This document shows, piece by piece, positions 36,878 to 48,762 of a stretch of 64,000 nt of DNA (position 1 is its first letter; each line of letters opens with the position of its first letter). Source of the DNA: Pseudophaeomoniella oleicola (lineage: Eukaryota; Ascomycota; Eurotiomycetes; Phaeomoniellales; Phaeomoniellaceae); contig QWDQ01000046.1 of the NCBI GenBank assembly GCA_003868215.1, positions 1-64,000 of the forward strand. The letters run 5' to 3'. The notes under the pieces were generated by a model, which did not search any database, was not told the DNA's origin, and saw nothing but the letters and a program-made list of their open reading frames with translations. Position numbers and translations under genes: made by a program.

Positions 36878-38458
36878 ATGGCCCTCAAATCTTCTCTAAA
36901 CACAAAAGAACATCTTGAATTTCGCACTTTCTTGGACGCCCTTCGCGCCGATGGAGACTTGGCAGAGGTCGACGCCGAGGTTGATCCTGATATGGAAGTA
37001 GGGGCGGTCATCCGTAAGGTATACGAAAAACGGGAGAAGGCCATCTTGTTTAACAATGTTCGTGGCCATCATGACGGATTACTTCGAGTCTTGGGGGCTC
37101 CCGCTGGCCTTCGTGAGAAGGGACCACGAGAGTTCGGCCGTGTCGCGATGCATTTCGGACTCCCGACAACCGCCACGGCGGCAGATATCGTGCAAAAGCT
37201 CATGTCGGTCGAAATTAATGACCCTTTGCCGCCCAAGACGGTCAGCACCGGACCCTGCAAGGAAAACATCCTTCGTGGAGACCAGATCGACTTGACTAAG
37301 ATCCCCGTCCCGTTGCTGCACGGACATGACGGAGGGCGATATATCCAGACATATGGCATGCATGTCGTTCAAACTCCAGACAAGTCGTGGACCAATTGGT
37401 CTATTGCACGCGCCATGGTCCTGGACAAGAATAAGTTGACCGGCATTGTGGGGGCTACTCAGCACATTGGGATGGTTCACGCTCAATGGAAGGCCAAGGG
37501 CAAAGACACTCCCTGGGCACTGGCACTTGGAGTCCCACCTACAGCAATTGCCGTCAGTGGCATGCCAATTCCCGCCAATGTCGATGAAAGCGGCTATGTG
37601 GGTGCTCTCGCTGGTGCGCCAGTCGAGGTGGTCAAATGTGAGACGAACGACTTGTACGTTCCTGCCACGTCCGAGATCGTGCTTGAGGGTGTAATCTCTC
37701 AATCCGAGACTGCTCCAGAAGGTCCCATGGGTGAGATGTATGGCATGTTGTTCCCAAACAAAAAGAATGCAAGCCCCGTCTTCCACGTCAACACTATCAC
37801 ATATCGGAACAATGCCATCCTGCCTGTTGCTATCGCTGGCCGGGCTCCAGAAGAAACGGTACGTCTGAATCTATTTTATTCCTCCTCCCTGTTTCATATA
37901 CTGATGTCTATTTCTTAGCACACCATCTATGGCTTCCTCGCTTCGGCCGCCGTTATCAAAGTCTGCAAAGAAGCTGGTCTGCCCATCAACACCGCTTGGG
38001 TCCCGCACGAAACTCACAGCATCTGGGCAGCACTGCAGGTAGATGTCGCTGCCCTCCGCGCCAAGGGTTGGACACGGCAAGAATTTTGCAACAAAGTCGG
38101 CGAGGTCGTCTTCAAATCCCATTCCGCAGACGCCATTTCCCGGCTCTTGCTGGTAGGGGATGACATCGATCCGACCGACTTCGACGACGTGGTGTGGGCC
38201 TTTTCCACACGTTGCCGACCGCAACAAGACGAATACGTCTTCGAAGATACCTTCGGCTTCTACCTCATGCCGTTCATGAGTCACGGCCCGGGCAATCCTT
38301 TCCGAGGTGGTAAGGTCGTGGCTGACTGTCTACTGACCGACCAGTACACCAATGCCGACTTTGAATTCACCGAGGCATCCTTCCGGGGAGGGTACCCGGA
38401 GGAGACGCAAAAACTGGTCAACGAGAACTGGACAACCAAATATGGTCTCGGTGAGTAG
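36878..38458 (+). CDS. fdc1: UbiD/Fdc1-type prenyl-FMN decarboxylase
   Basis: A UbiD-family decarboxylase of about 506 residues, the length of fungal ferulic acid decarboxylase. Exons are 36878-37858 and 37919-38458 with a 60-base phase-0 intron. These enzymes use prenylated FMN to remove CO2 from alpha,beta-unsaturated acids such as cinnamic, ferulic or sorbic acid. I see the metal/cofactor region NWSIARAM (Asn173, Arg178) and TQHIGM, the block ATSEIVLEGVISQSE, TAPEGPMGE supplying acidic residues of the family's Arg-Glu-Glu set, and the C-terminal KSHSADAISR. An upstream in-frame ATG at 36800 gives a hydrophobic leader, but MALKSSLN fits the family start and the TATA distance. The partner UbiX gene is divergent next door. 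The exact substrate is not readable from sequence. Confidence 0.96.
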
Positions 38459-39557
38459 AGCTTGGATAGGTCCATCTCACATGAAGTCCATGGACATTTG
38501 GCAGTGTTATATGCGTAAATAAACCATTTGATAGGGAAATTCCCACCGAAAAGAGATGATAACTCCCCTTTCTAAATCCCAAAAAAAAAGACCTATATTA
38601 GTATCGGATTCTCTTCATCCAATAGATGTTTACAGACTCATACATAACGAGAGTATCGATCTTCATGGATGCATTTTCCTTTGTAGATCGAGGAAGACAA
38701 CTTACTACCGTTACGATGATATATATTGGGAATTCGTTCTATTGTTTTTGTATAAAATGCATGGTAAAGTAGACTTCTAGGTATACCAGGAAGATGTGGG
38801 CGCCACAGTAATAACGCTATCTAGGTACCAAGTATTGGAAGACCTTTCTTGTGAGAAGCTGCAAAATTGATGGGAATTATAATACGTACCTAAGGGTATC
38901 GATATCTTCCAAATGTACCCTGTACTGTACACCAAAATTCATTACTAATCTACCCCCTTTGTTATCGAATACACTTCGCTTCGCTTTGACCGGGAGCAGA
39001 GGAAACGGTGATAGTGTTCAATTCTTTATATCCGTGGGCAGTGTCGGATCGGAGGGGCTGTGCAAAAGTCCAATTCTCTTTGATTCCAATTACCTCCTCC
39101 TCGGCCCAACACTCTGTAAAATCTCTGCTAGTTGACTGTCAGTCAACTTCCCCTCTTACTATGTTATATTGGATCGTAATAATGACAAGTGCCGAAGGGG
39201 GTCTGAGGGTCCGAGGTGGAGTATTTGGGGTCTGCGGGGGGAGATCGACTTGGGTCTTTCCGATGGGGTAAACTCTCGCTATCTCCATCGGGATGTCAGA
39301 TCTCAGAGGAGGTGATGATCATACAGAGTCAACAATGGAATCCCAACGACTATTGACCGGAATCAGCTCAACACAGCCGATCTCGACCGGAACGGGGACT
39401 CATTATCCGTCGACGTCGACAGCCTCCTTTTTTGAAGCCTGAATCTATATGTATGAGACCATGACATGATTTAAATATTTACATCATATTCAATACTTTT
39501 CCCAACAACTCGAGAACAAGAAGGATCGCCTAATATCTGAGACAACCAATTACCACG
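38459..39557. promoter_or_regulatory. 3' flank of UbiD and promoter of aldehyde dehydrogenase
   Basis: A 1.1-kb gap with no gene. It holds TTCCGATGGGG at 39258 (separate entry), a partial CCATCGG at 39285, and two GACCGGAA words near 39356 and 39385. TTTAAATATTT near 39470 lies about 90 bases before the dehydrogenase start. Confidence 0.6.
39258..39268 (-). promoter_or_regulatory. CCCCATCGGAA word upstream of aldehyde dehydrogenase
   Basis: TTCCGATGGGG, the complement of CCCCATCGGAA, lies 290 bases before the aldehyde dehydrogenase start. It extends the shared word set from the regulator and alcohol dehydrogenase gap and the UbiX/UbiD gap to this gene. Confidence 0.55.
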
Positions 39558-41754
39558 ATGCACGCCAAATCGACGCTTTCACGCGCCAGCGGTCTATCCA
39601 GAAGTTCTAGACTAGCTCAGCCTGGCGCAAGAGGAAACGGTATGCTTGAACGGGGACCGGGGAATCGTGCCTTGCGAAAAGGCCTTGTTCCTTTGCGTAC
39701 TCTTTCTACTAGTCACTCCAATCGATCGTCACAGTTAGACTTCCAGCAATTCGCCAACATCATCAATGGACAGCCTCGCTTCGTTGTCGGTGACCACTTT
39801 GCAAGCAGCCGAAACCCTCGGACCGGCGAACAGCTGTGGAAGTTGCCCAAGGCAACAACAAAAGATGTCGACGAAGCCGTCGAGGCTGGAAAGGCCGCGT
39901 TCCCCGGCTGGGCCGAGCTACCAGTGGAGCGTCGCGCACAGCTTGTCGAAGAATTTGCCCAGGCGTTCCAGGACCAGAAGGAATCTTTCGTTGATCTCCT
40001 GGCCACCGAGACCGGAAAGCCTGTAAGTACGGATTTTGCATATTCCTGATTGCGTTGGGTCGGATGTGGGGTTGTCAAGCTGTCGTCTTCGGCAACGCTT
40101 GGTTCAGTCAACTGACCTCTCTCTCCTTTCTTAGATGTGGCTTGCATCGGTCGAAATCGATGAAGTTGCCAATCAGATGAGATATCATGGTGCGCATATA
40201 ATCATTCTTTCATCTATAAGTTCCAGAAAGCAGCCTAACGCAAGGTCTTCAAAATAGCCAAGCTCAGGACTCCGGAGCTTGTAGAGAAAAACGACACGAG
40301 GACCATCGTCACGCGATACGTACCATTTGGTTTGTCAATGTCTGGAATTCCGCAGACGAGGACATGGGCTGACTTTCTGTTTTAGGTGTCACGGCAGCGA
40401 TTTGCCCATGGAACTGTAAGTTTTGCATCGTGTTGACGCTCCATATTTCTCAAAAAGTAACTGGGAAATCCCTATGCTAGTTCCCCTCATTCTAGGTAAG
40501 CTTGAAGTCTGGGACCAGTGAAGACAAGCAATGGTTGTTGACCAGCAAGTAGCGAACTCGAAGTTTGCCCCAAGCCTTGTCGCCGGAAACTGTATCATTA
40601 TGAAACCATCGTGAGCGGCCTTTGTTCTCCAAACAGATCATCATCTAACGCAGATTGGCCAGACCTTTCACCCCGTACTCGCTTCTCAAGTTCGTGGAGT
40701 TGGCACAGCAAATATTTCCTCCTGGAGTCGTTCAGGCTCTAGCTGGTGGCGACGACGTCGGCCCTCTTCTTGTTGATCACCCCGGGATTGCTAAACTTTC
40801 CTTTACCGGTTCCATTAAGACGGGCAAGAAGATCATGTCTGAAGCGGCAAAAACTCTGAAACGGGTCACATTGGAGTTGTAAGAGGACCCCCGATCACGA
40901 ATGCCACCAATTGACTGTGAGCTAATCTTTCTCGACAGAGGCGGCAATGATCCAAGCATTGTTTTCCCCGACGTCGATGTGGAGGCTACCGCGGTCGAAG
41001 TCGCCAAAGGGGCTCTCGTCAATTCGGGCCAGGTAAGTCCTAGACGCACAGACGTGGATTGAGTGCAGGCAGACTAGCTGACGTAGATTATCAGATCTGC
41101 GTCGGCACCAAGCGTATCTATGTTCACGCCGATATCTATGACCGTTTTCTCGCCGCACTTGTGGCCGCAGTTCAGAAAACGCCGTTGACTTTGGAAGATA
41201 ACCAGTCGGGCGTTTTGGGCCCAGTCCAGAATGAATTGCAGCATGCTGTAGTGAAGGGCTTTGTCGATGACTGTGTCGACAAAGGCTATCGGTTTGCGTT
41301 GGGTGGCCCTGAATCCGTTCTCTCCCAGGGATTTTACATGGAGCCTATGGTCATCGACAATCCTCCGGACGACTCTATGATTGCCGCAGAGGAGCAATTC
41401 GGTTCGTCCTCGTCCCTGCCAGCCACAATACCAAACACGCACACACATCAGCTAACCCACTGTAATTTAGGTCCGATTGTCCCCCTCATGAAGTGGACCG
41501 ATGAGGCCGAGGTGATACGACGCGCAAACGAATCCAACACGGGTCTGGGGGCCTGCGTCTGGACAAAAGACGTAGCCCACGCGGAGGCCGTCGCGGACAA
41601 GCTCGAAGCAGGCAGCGTCTGGATCAACAGCCATGAGAAACTGGTCGTTGAGGCCAACTTCTCCGGCCACAAAGAAAGCGGCATTGGCGGAGAGTTGGGT
41701 CCCCAAGCACTGATGCACTGGGTCCAGCCCAAAGTCACTCATCTTTACCGTTGA
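39558..41754 (+). CDS. NAD(P)-dependent aldehyde dehydrogenase, probably mitochondrial
   Basis: An aldehyde dehydrogenase superfamily member of about 534 residues, oxidising an aldehyde to its acid. I place ten exons: 39558-40022, 40135-40189, 40258-40329, 40387-40416, 40481-40495, 40553-40610, 40654-40878, 40939-41032, 41095-41401 and 41471-41754. Exon 5 is only 15 bases but is needed for PWNFPLIL, and all phases close. The catalytic pair is present: Glu306 in TLELGGND and Cys340 in NSGQICVGT, 34 residues apart as in the family. The N-terminus (about 58 residues, many Arg and Ser, RTLSTSHS) looks like a mitochondrial presequence. The upstream CCCCATCGGAA word links it to UbiX/UbiD and the alcohol dehydrogenase. 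I infer it supplies the acid that UbiD decarboxylates; a succinate-semialdehyde-like role is also possible. Confidence 0.93.
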
Positions 41755-43642
41755 ATTTCGCCTCACGCGGCACGAAGTTTGTGCTGAAGAGAACCGTTCT
41801 GTCATGACAGGACATGTGACCCACAGTTGCGACAGTGACTGGCGACACCGTATAACTTAGTCGAGAACATTTCTCGTTCTGTATAATGAACATGTAAAAT
41901 CAAAATGTCTTGATTATGACCGTACTTTGATAGGAACAGTGATCAGAGGATACGGCATAATGATTAACACATTTTCTCTTAACATGTATTGTTTCTTCAT
42001 ACCTAGATAACCTACCTACCAGGTAGACCACTCTCTCATTCTCGCGACACTGTTTAGAGACTACAAAAAGAACCATACTCTGCCTATAATTCATCTATAC
42101 AGTTGCCCTAGTATTTATAACATCAATCCCAAATCTTTACCCTAGGTACCTACCTAGTTACTTATCTTCATCTGCCCACCTGACCAATCCCACACCTTTC
42201 CTCCTTCCATAATATATTCCACCCAACGCCCAACAACCACCGAAATACTCCCTCTGGTGTAGTTGGTTCATCACGGTAGGTCTTTCTTCCGTCCGTGTGT
42301 GTTTCCATTTCATAATACAGCCAGTGTTAGCAATCAAAACTAACACACCGAGTAATTCATTAGTCTGACTGTAATTGGAAATTCTTTGCTGTCATCAGAA
42401 GGTCGCTTGTTCGATTCAGGCGAGGGAGAAAATATTTTTTGGTGGCCTTTCTTTTTTTTTTGTGGCTTTTGTTGGAAACTTCTTCTGGGAAGGGTTTTTG
42501 GCGAGGTTGACTAATAATTACCTGTGATAGGGAAAGCGTGGAGGGAAGAGGAAGCTAAACTCAAAAGGGTAGCTACGGTAAGGGGATTTATTTAAGGGAG
42601 GCAGTAACTAAATGTACAGAGAATAGTACTACTCATTATGACGTTATTTATTATTGTTGATGTTGAGATAAGGTGATAATGATAAGGAGAGAAGAGAGTG
42701 TATAATCAAATGTATTCATGTTATATCTATCCATACCTCGCACCCTGATCCCATCTAATTACCTGAGTATCAACTAATTAATTAGCCCCTTTGAAACAGA
42801 TCTTTATATCCCTCTTCTCACAAGCGTGATTCCCCCGAGCGAGCAATTTAGAGAGAATTCCAAAAAAAGAAACAAAACAGATCTTACTGCTCCAAAGTCC
42901 GGGGATCGTGGTAAAGCTACTATCTAGGTTTCCTAGTATATATGCTGATGATGACTGTATACTTACTCTCGTTGCGTATCTAGGTATCTATCTATCTATC
43001 TATCTATCCATGCATACAATCCACGCTTTCTCTAAAAAAGAGATCACACAAGAGTAAATACTACTCAGTGTATGTCGGGAAGGGGGAGGGGAGGGTCAGG
43101 GTAAACTTCCCAGACCGTTTTCTGGGTTCTAGTTATTGGATAGGAAAGGGGGGAGGAGAGGGGGAAAAGGGAAGGGAAAAAGGAGGTAGGGTGTACTACG
43201 TAGGGGGGCTTTTACCCCACATAAGAGAGTCTACATACCATACCTATATACTATACTATGCCTATTATCAAGTGTTGCTGGGATCTCTCGAGATTCTTGA
43301 GGCGAGGAATGAATGATAGATGCATGCGAAATCATCAGTGATATTCTTTAAGAAGATCCTGGGGAGATCTTAAGTATAGGTAGGTACCTAGGTAGATACT
43401 TTATGCTTGTGTATTGGGCGGCGTTGAAGTGAGATAATCAGACAAAAGGGGAGGGAGGTCGGGTCGTAGCGTGAAAGGGTGTATGTATGTATAACATGGC
43501 GGGCAAGACTTTTCAACAGCAGCACCGGGTCTTGAAATCCCACGTCTGGCGAATCACTACATCCACATACATAGCATCCCACCAAAGCAGTCAGACTGTA
43601 TAAAATGATGTACTCTTCAGGACGACGACGACAGTGGCATCT
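41755..43642. other. long intergenic gap, 1.9 kb, microsatellites
   Basis: The 3' flanks of two convergent genes. I see a TATC run (about 42983-43008), A/T-rich stretches, a GGGA-rich block (43080-43185) and a TACTACGTAGG palindrome-like word near 43192. No gene is supported. Confidence 0.65.
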
Positions 43643-45210
43643 TCACAAATGCGCACCCCTCGTCTGTAATAGTCCTGCTGTAAACCCTCTATGTCCTATA
43701 AACAACTCCCCAGGATCAAATTTCGCGCGTACACCCATCCATTTTTTAAGGGTTTCTGTGCTCATTACCTAGAGAGAAATAATAAAAATGGAGATTAGTA
43801 AACGAAAGTTTGAGTATCCTTTTTGAGAAAAGAACTCACCCTTTCAACACGCTGCCCGACGTCAAAATCTGCGATATACTGCCCGACGCCAACAGATGCG
43901 AGCTTCGAGTACTGCTCGGACATCCACTGACGCATCTTCGGGTCCCAGGTTGCGTCGGTCCAGCAGGTCATGGTGGAGATGCAGTATTGCTGGGGTAGGC
44001 TTGATGCGGCGCAGCGGGTGTTGGAGGTGTGGTCGCCGATGTAGATGCAGCCGACGGAACGGCGGGTGGGGAGGTTGCACATGGCGGGTTTGATGGTTGA
44101 TATTAACTGGTAATATGTATTAGTGGGGTTTTCATTCATTGGTGGCGTGGGTGGCGTGTCGGGACGTACCTGGTCCTGTGGTATAGAGGGATTGCTGAGG
44201 ATGCTGTCACATTGCCACCGCTCGTGGTTGCTGCTGGGGTTGAGTTGGTCCTGGGCAATGAACAGCTCATCCCACGTCGTTGCAGTCACGGATTTGTGTG
44301 CGAGGAGAAGACGCTGCAAGTTATCAGGAATGTGGCTATATTCGTGTAGCATACTGGTGGCTTCTTCTTCATCAGCAGCATAGGCAACGTTCGCAATGAT
44401 GAATTGGAGACTCCTTTTGTCGCTGACTTCGTCACTGACCCCTGCTGCTGCTTGTTTGTCTGCGTACATGGTCACGCCGGCCGTGTCGACGCCGTACTTC
44501 TGGGCGCGCGCATTCGTGTCAAAAAGCCACTTGCAGATCGTTTCAAACTCCTCTGCTGCGTCGAACACGAGTGCCATTTCAAACAGTCTCTTTGCCGGTA
44601 TCGTGCGAACCCAGATACGAGTCACAACCCCAAAACACCCCAACCCGCTTCCCCTCAGGGCCCAAAAGAGGTCTCGGTTTTGACTCTCGCTCGCCTCGAG
44701 AACTTTTCCATTTGCTGTTACAACCTCCAACTTTTCGATCCACGTTTCTGAGGTCAAACCCCATCCACGCATGAACCAGCCCTGACCACCAGCAAGGAGA
44801 AACCCCCCAATCCCGACGGTCGGCGAGTGCCCAAACGGAAAGAACCGATTTACCCGCTCACACGTCTCTGCGATCTGCTTCACTCGACACCCGGGCCCGA
44901 AAGACAGAATCTCGGAATCCTGATCATAATCAATCGACGTGTTGAGTTTCTGCGTATCGATCAACACGCCATCCTCGACAAGCGCACTACATGGAAACGA
45001 ATGACCTCCCGACCGCACGCCTACATTCTTTCCGGAACGGACAGCCCGTTGTATGGCGTCCGATACCTCCGCGGTGGATGTGGGGCAGACGATTTCACTC
45101 GGTTTGACGTTGGGGACGCGCGCGTTGAAGAAGCCGCTGGTTCTGAGATGCTCGTATTGCGACGACTCGTCACGGTTGTAGTAGCTGCTGCTGCCGTCCT
45201 TCTGCATCAT
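43643..45210 (-). CDS. BBE-like FAD-linked oxidoreductase
   Basis: A flavoprotein of the berberine-bridge-enzyme/FAD-binding-4 family, about 477 residues. Exons: 45210-44170, 44106-43840 and 43768-43643. The first intron (63 bases, in frame, GTACGT to TTACCAG with an ACTAAT branch) is removed because the insert is Pro/Asn-rich and breaks the fold. The last exon gives VMSTETLKKWMGV and AKFDPGELFIGHRGF, the usual C-terminal signature. His70 in RSGGHSF is the covalent FAD site. The second covalent Cys of bicovalent members is replaced by Ser (FGHSPTVGIGG), so the flavin is probably singly bound. There is no signal peptide, so it acts inside the cell, unlike many secreted BBE proteins. Family substrates include sugars, alcohols and pathway intermediates. 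It heads the second metabolic block. Confidence 0.92.
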
Positions 45211-45816
45211 CAAACTTAGATATCTGAGAAGTGTCTATGGTATATTAGCAAATTCCTGAGTCGATCATAAATGCCTGGAAGCTTCATCATGACCAGGTTA
45301 CCCCCCCCCTTCAACCCCACATACGAAACCGACGAGAGCAAGGAGATTTTGCGGGGTTGACAACCGAGTCCCGGGGGACTTAGCGGATTTTAAGGCATAC
45401 GTAAATAGAACAAGACTTCGTCTATTGTGTCAATGAGTGAATGAGGGCCGATTTGTAGAAATGTACCTGAATTAGTACTTGATGCTTCTCCTACAAGGAA
45501 CAGAGTGTGGGGGAGAGGTGGTGGGTCAACTGGTCCAACGTATAATTAGCTCTGGACGACGAGTCACTTCCGGCTCCTTCTCATCAGGATTTCTAGATGC
45601 ACCTTAGTTGGGCGGCGCATAGATATGCAGCGTGGGAAATCAGTTCAGTATGCAAAGCAGATATTGTATTTCGGCTGGCCAGCTAGAATTACTTATTACA
45701 TGAGCTGAGTGATTGCTACACAGGTTCGGTTCTGACCCGAGATAGAATGAATATCCTCGCTCGTGTGGTGTCATTGCTCCGTGTACAGGTCATCCAGATT
45801 TTTCCACAAAAACGGC
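45211..45816. other. intergenic
   Basis: The promoter of the FAD oxidase gene and the 3' flank of the transporter gene. A short poly-C run (45301-45309) is present. No gene is seen. Confidence 0.6.
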
Positions 45817-47591
45817 CTATGCACTCTCCATAGCTTGACCCTCTATAGCCTCGAGCTCTCTCTCCGCCTTCGTTGTAAACTTGGGCAAATAGCGGAAAAC
45901 GATAGGCAAGCTCGCGGCGATGATGGCACCTGCAGCGCACATGGCGCACATTGCCACGAATCCACGTGTGTACTCTGGTGCATCTGATGTTGGCCACATA
46001 TAACTGCCGTAAATGGCGGCAAGGTTACCAATCATGTTGACAATTGCAATCGCGACAGCTCGCTTCTCCGTCGGTAAAGACATGGTTTCCGAGGTCCAGG
46101 TCAGGATGAGCGGGAAGGCGCAGTACACGCCGGAGATGTAGAAACAGATGAAGGCATAGCGGGTGGCAGTCGCTGATGGGTTGACGGTGACGATGATGAT
46201 GCTGGAGACAACGGCGAGGACGAAGCCGAAGGTGATAGGCCAACGGCGATCGCCCGTGCGGTCGGATACGAGGGAGACTATGACCATGATCACCGTAGCA
46301 ACGATCCTGTAAAAGAATGATTTAGTCTTGTCTCCTTTTAGATCGAATAATGAGCAGATGTGCTCGTAGATGATCATACCAAACAGGGACCGTCATCCAC
46401 TGAGCCGAGACACCACCGTACCCCATATCGTGAAGGACAGTAGGAACGAAATAATTGATGGTAGCGCAACCGTTATCGAGGAGATACAAGGCAGTGAAAA
46501 AATAGGTCCTTAAGTCAACGGCAGCTGCTACAATGGCTTGCAACGGTTTCATTTTCTTCCTCGCTTGCGACGAGTTTACTGCTTTGTCATGCATGATGCG
46601 GACGGCTGCGAGCTGGCGTTCTTCAGGACTGAGACGATGACTCGTTAGAGGATAATCGGGCAAGATGAACTTGCAAACAGTGGCGACGCCAATGGTGATT
46701 ACACCCTCGAGCAAGAAGAGCCATCGCCAGCCAGTCATTCCATGGGAGCCCTCGAGTCCTGAGATGATGGCTCCAGAGAGAAGACCGCTGACTGCTCCAG
46801 CAATACATAATGCCGTAAAGAAGATCGAGAATCGCTTGCCTGAATAGTGACTGTGTCAGTCGACTATACTCGCAGATGTTCGAAGCCAAGTCGAAGTGGC
46901 ATAAACAACTACTGCTCAATGCCGCTCACCTATTTCGTCCTTTTTGTACCAGCAACTCATGATAAACATGACTCCGGGCATGAAGCCAGCCTCAATGACT
47001 CCCAGGAAAAACCGAAAGATCAAAATTCCCTTGTAGCTTTTGACCTGCGACATGCCTGCCACCAGGGCACCCCACGCGATCATAAGCCCTGGAAGATACC
47101 ACGAAGGTGGAATCCGAGCCAGAATCAGGTTTGATGGGATCTCGATGACGACATAACCAATGAAGAAGACGGAAATCAACATCGAGTAGCCTAATGGGGC
47201 TCAAGTCAGCTGCTGTCAAGTCCAGTTGACAACAGAGAGAACACGTGCTACGTACGGTTGCTGGTAAGATCCAGATCATCCCCCATTCCTGCAGCTCGTG
47301 CATTACCCTGCGTATATGTCAGAGAGAGACCGAAAGGGGTACCATGGTAGCGCGTACAATATTGTTTCGATCGATGTAGGCCAGAACGCACATAAGCCAC
47401 AAGGTCGGAATCATGAAGAAGTCAATTTTCCTGACCAGACGTTTCTCGAGTTTCGTACCCGGCACGTATTGTGCAACGGCAGCATGGATGTCATCGGTCG
47501 CATCGATGGTGCTCGGAGGTGTATGAACGGTCCCAGACGATACATCATCTGGAGCTTGGATCACAGAAGGGGTTTTCTTAATGGAATCCAT
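45817..47591 (-). CDS. major facilitator anion:cation symporter (Dal5/ACS family)
   Basis: A plasma-membrane uptake carrier of about 498 residues. Exons: 47591-47358, 47307-47256, 47190-46930, 46839-46380 and 46306-45817. Family marks are KIDFFMIPTLWLMCVLAYID, DRNNIGNARAAGM across the first splice (the 52-base exon 2 carries GNARAAGMGDDLDL), NRYSMLISVFFIGYVVIEIP, PSNLILARIPPSWYLPGLM, RFFLGVIEAGFMPG and WYKKDE. Twelve helices are expected. Relatives import allantoate, pantothenate, nicotinate, carboxylic acids and other organic anions. The gene is divergent from the FMN hydroxy-acid dehydrogenase, suggesting that the substrate imported is fed into that enzyme or the neighbouring oxidase. An upstream in-frame TTG is ignored; MDSIKKTPS is the start. 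Confidence 0.93.
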
Positions 47592-48762
47592 CGTAGCAAC
47601 AGATTCAGACCTTCTTTTTGGGGAAGAGTTGCCAATGACAAGTCTGGTCTTAGCTCTTGCCAAAGTGAAGACCTGAGTTCGAAGGCTGCAAAGACAAGGC
47701 TATATAGATGAAGTCAAGTTTGTTATAAGCGATATCTTATCTTTGCTAAATATCAAGAGAACCCCGGTCGTCGTAGTCTGCATCTGTACGAGTTATAGGA
47801 CAGAAGAGACGGAATCATAATAACATCATGGCGATAGCAGCATAGCCATCACTCTGGATCCAAGATAGATATTGTTGCCATCTGCGCAAATCCTCGGTGG
47901 TGGAGTCTCAATCGTACACGCTCCGCTGATAACGAAACCGAATCGCAGCCATGTCTTGCATCAGGTATGGACATCTAGCATCCGAAAGGTCAGGTCTTAC
48001 CTCTAGAGCAATCAAGACCAGAGCTCCGAACAAGAATGGGTCATTTCCGGAAGTCTTTAGACGTTGATAAGAAGGGAAAAAGTGTGGAGATGAGTCCAGG
48101 GGTCGGCGACGACTCTCGCTAGCGACTCTGGTTTCCTAAAAAGGCAAAATAGTCTAGATAGGACCAAAGGAGGGAAGGCGGCATATTGTAGCTCCCGAGT
48201 CTGTATCGTCGGTGTGAGATAGTGTCGAGGAATACCGTACTATTACCAGTAGACCCCATAGGAGAGATCTGTCGGCGCTGATCCCGGAGTAGTCCGAATG
48301 TCCTAAGCTGTGGATATCGGTCCACCATGATAAGTAAGGTAATTGAAAAATATACCGTAGTATGATAGGCAAGGTAGAGTAACCATCGTGGGCTCCTCAT
48401 CTCATGCGTCTGTTATTGTACTTATTGGTCATAGCTCATGTCCGACGAACTTGTTAATGGCATTGGCCTCACGCGAAGTACACTAGATATCAAGTCCTTC
48501 TCTCCGTTACGCGATACCAGAAAGCCCCGGATAAGATAACGTTTGGATCTATCCGGCTTGGATTTGTGCTACAGAGACGCGGCATTGCTGTCCGAAATGA
48601 CATTGAATTGAATCAAGCTTGAGCTTCGGGTTTTCAGGCTTTGAGAATAGGACCACATATGAAGGCTGGCATCTACCCTTGAATGAAAGTCTACAAGCCA
48701 ATTTCATCAGCATCAGAGACAGTTCAACAAGGCCTACACCCGCCGCCATTGATACACGTTCC
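47592..48762. promoter_or_regulatory. divergent region between symporter and hydroxy-acid dehydrogenase
   Basis: A shared upstream region of 1.17 kb. I see several GTCCGA/TCCGGA half-words (48045, 48293, 48440, 48590) but no clear repeated operator. No coding sequence is recognised; an open extension of the dehydrogenase frame to 48619 lacks family support. Confidence 0.5.
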
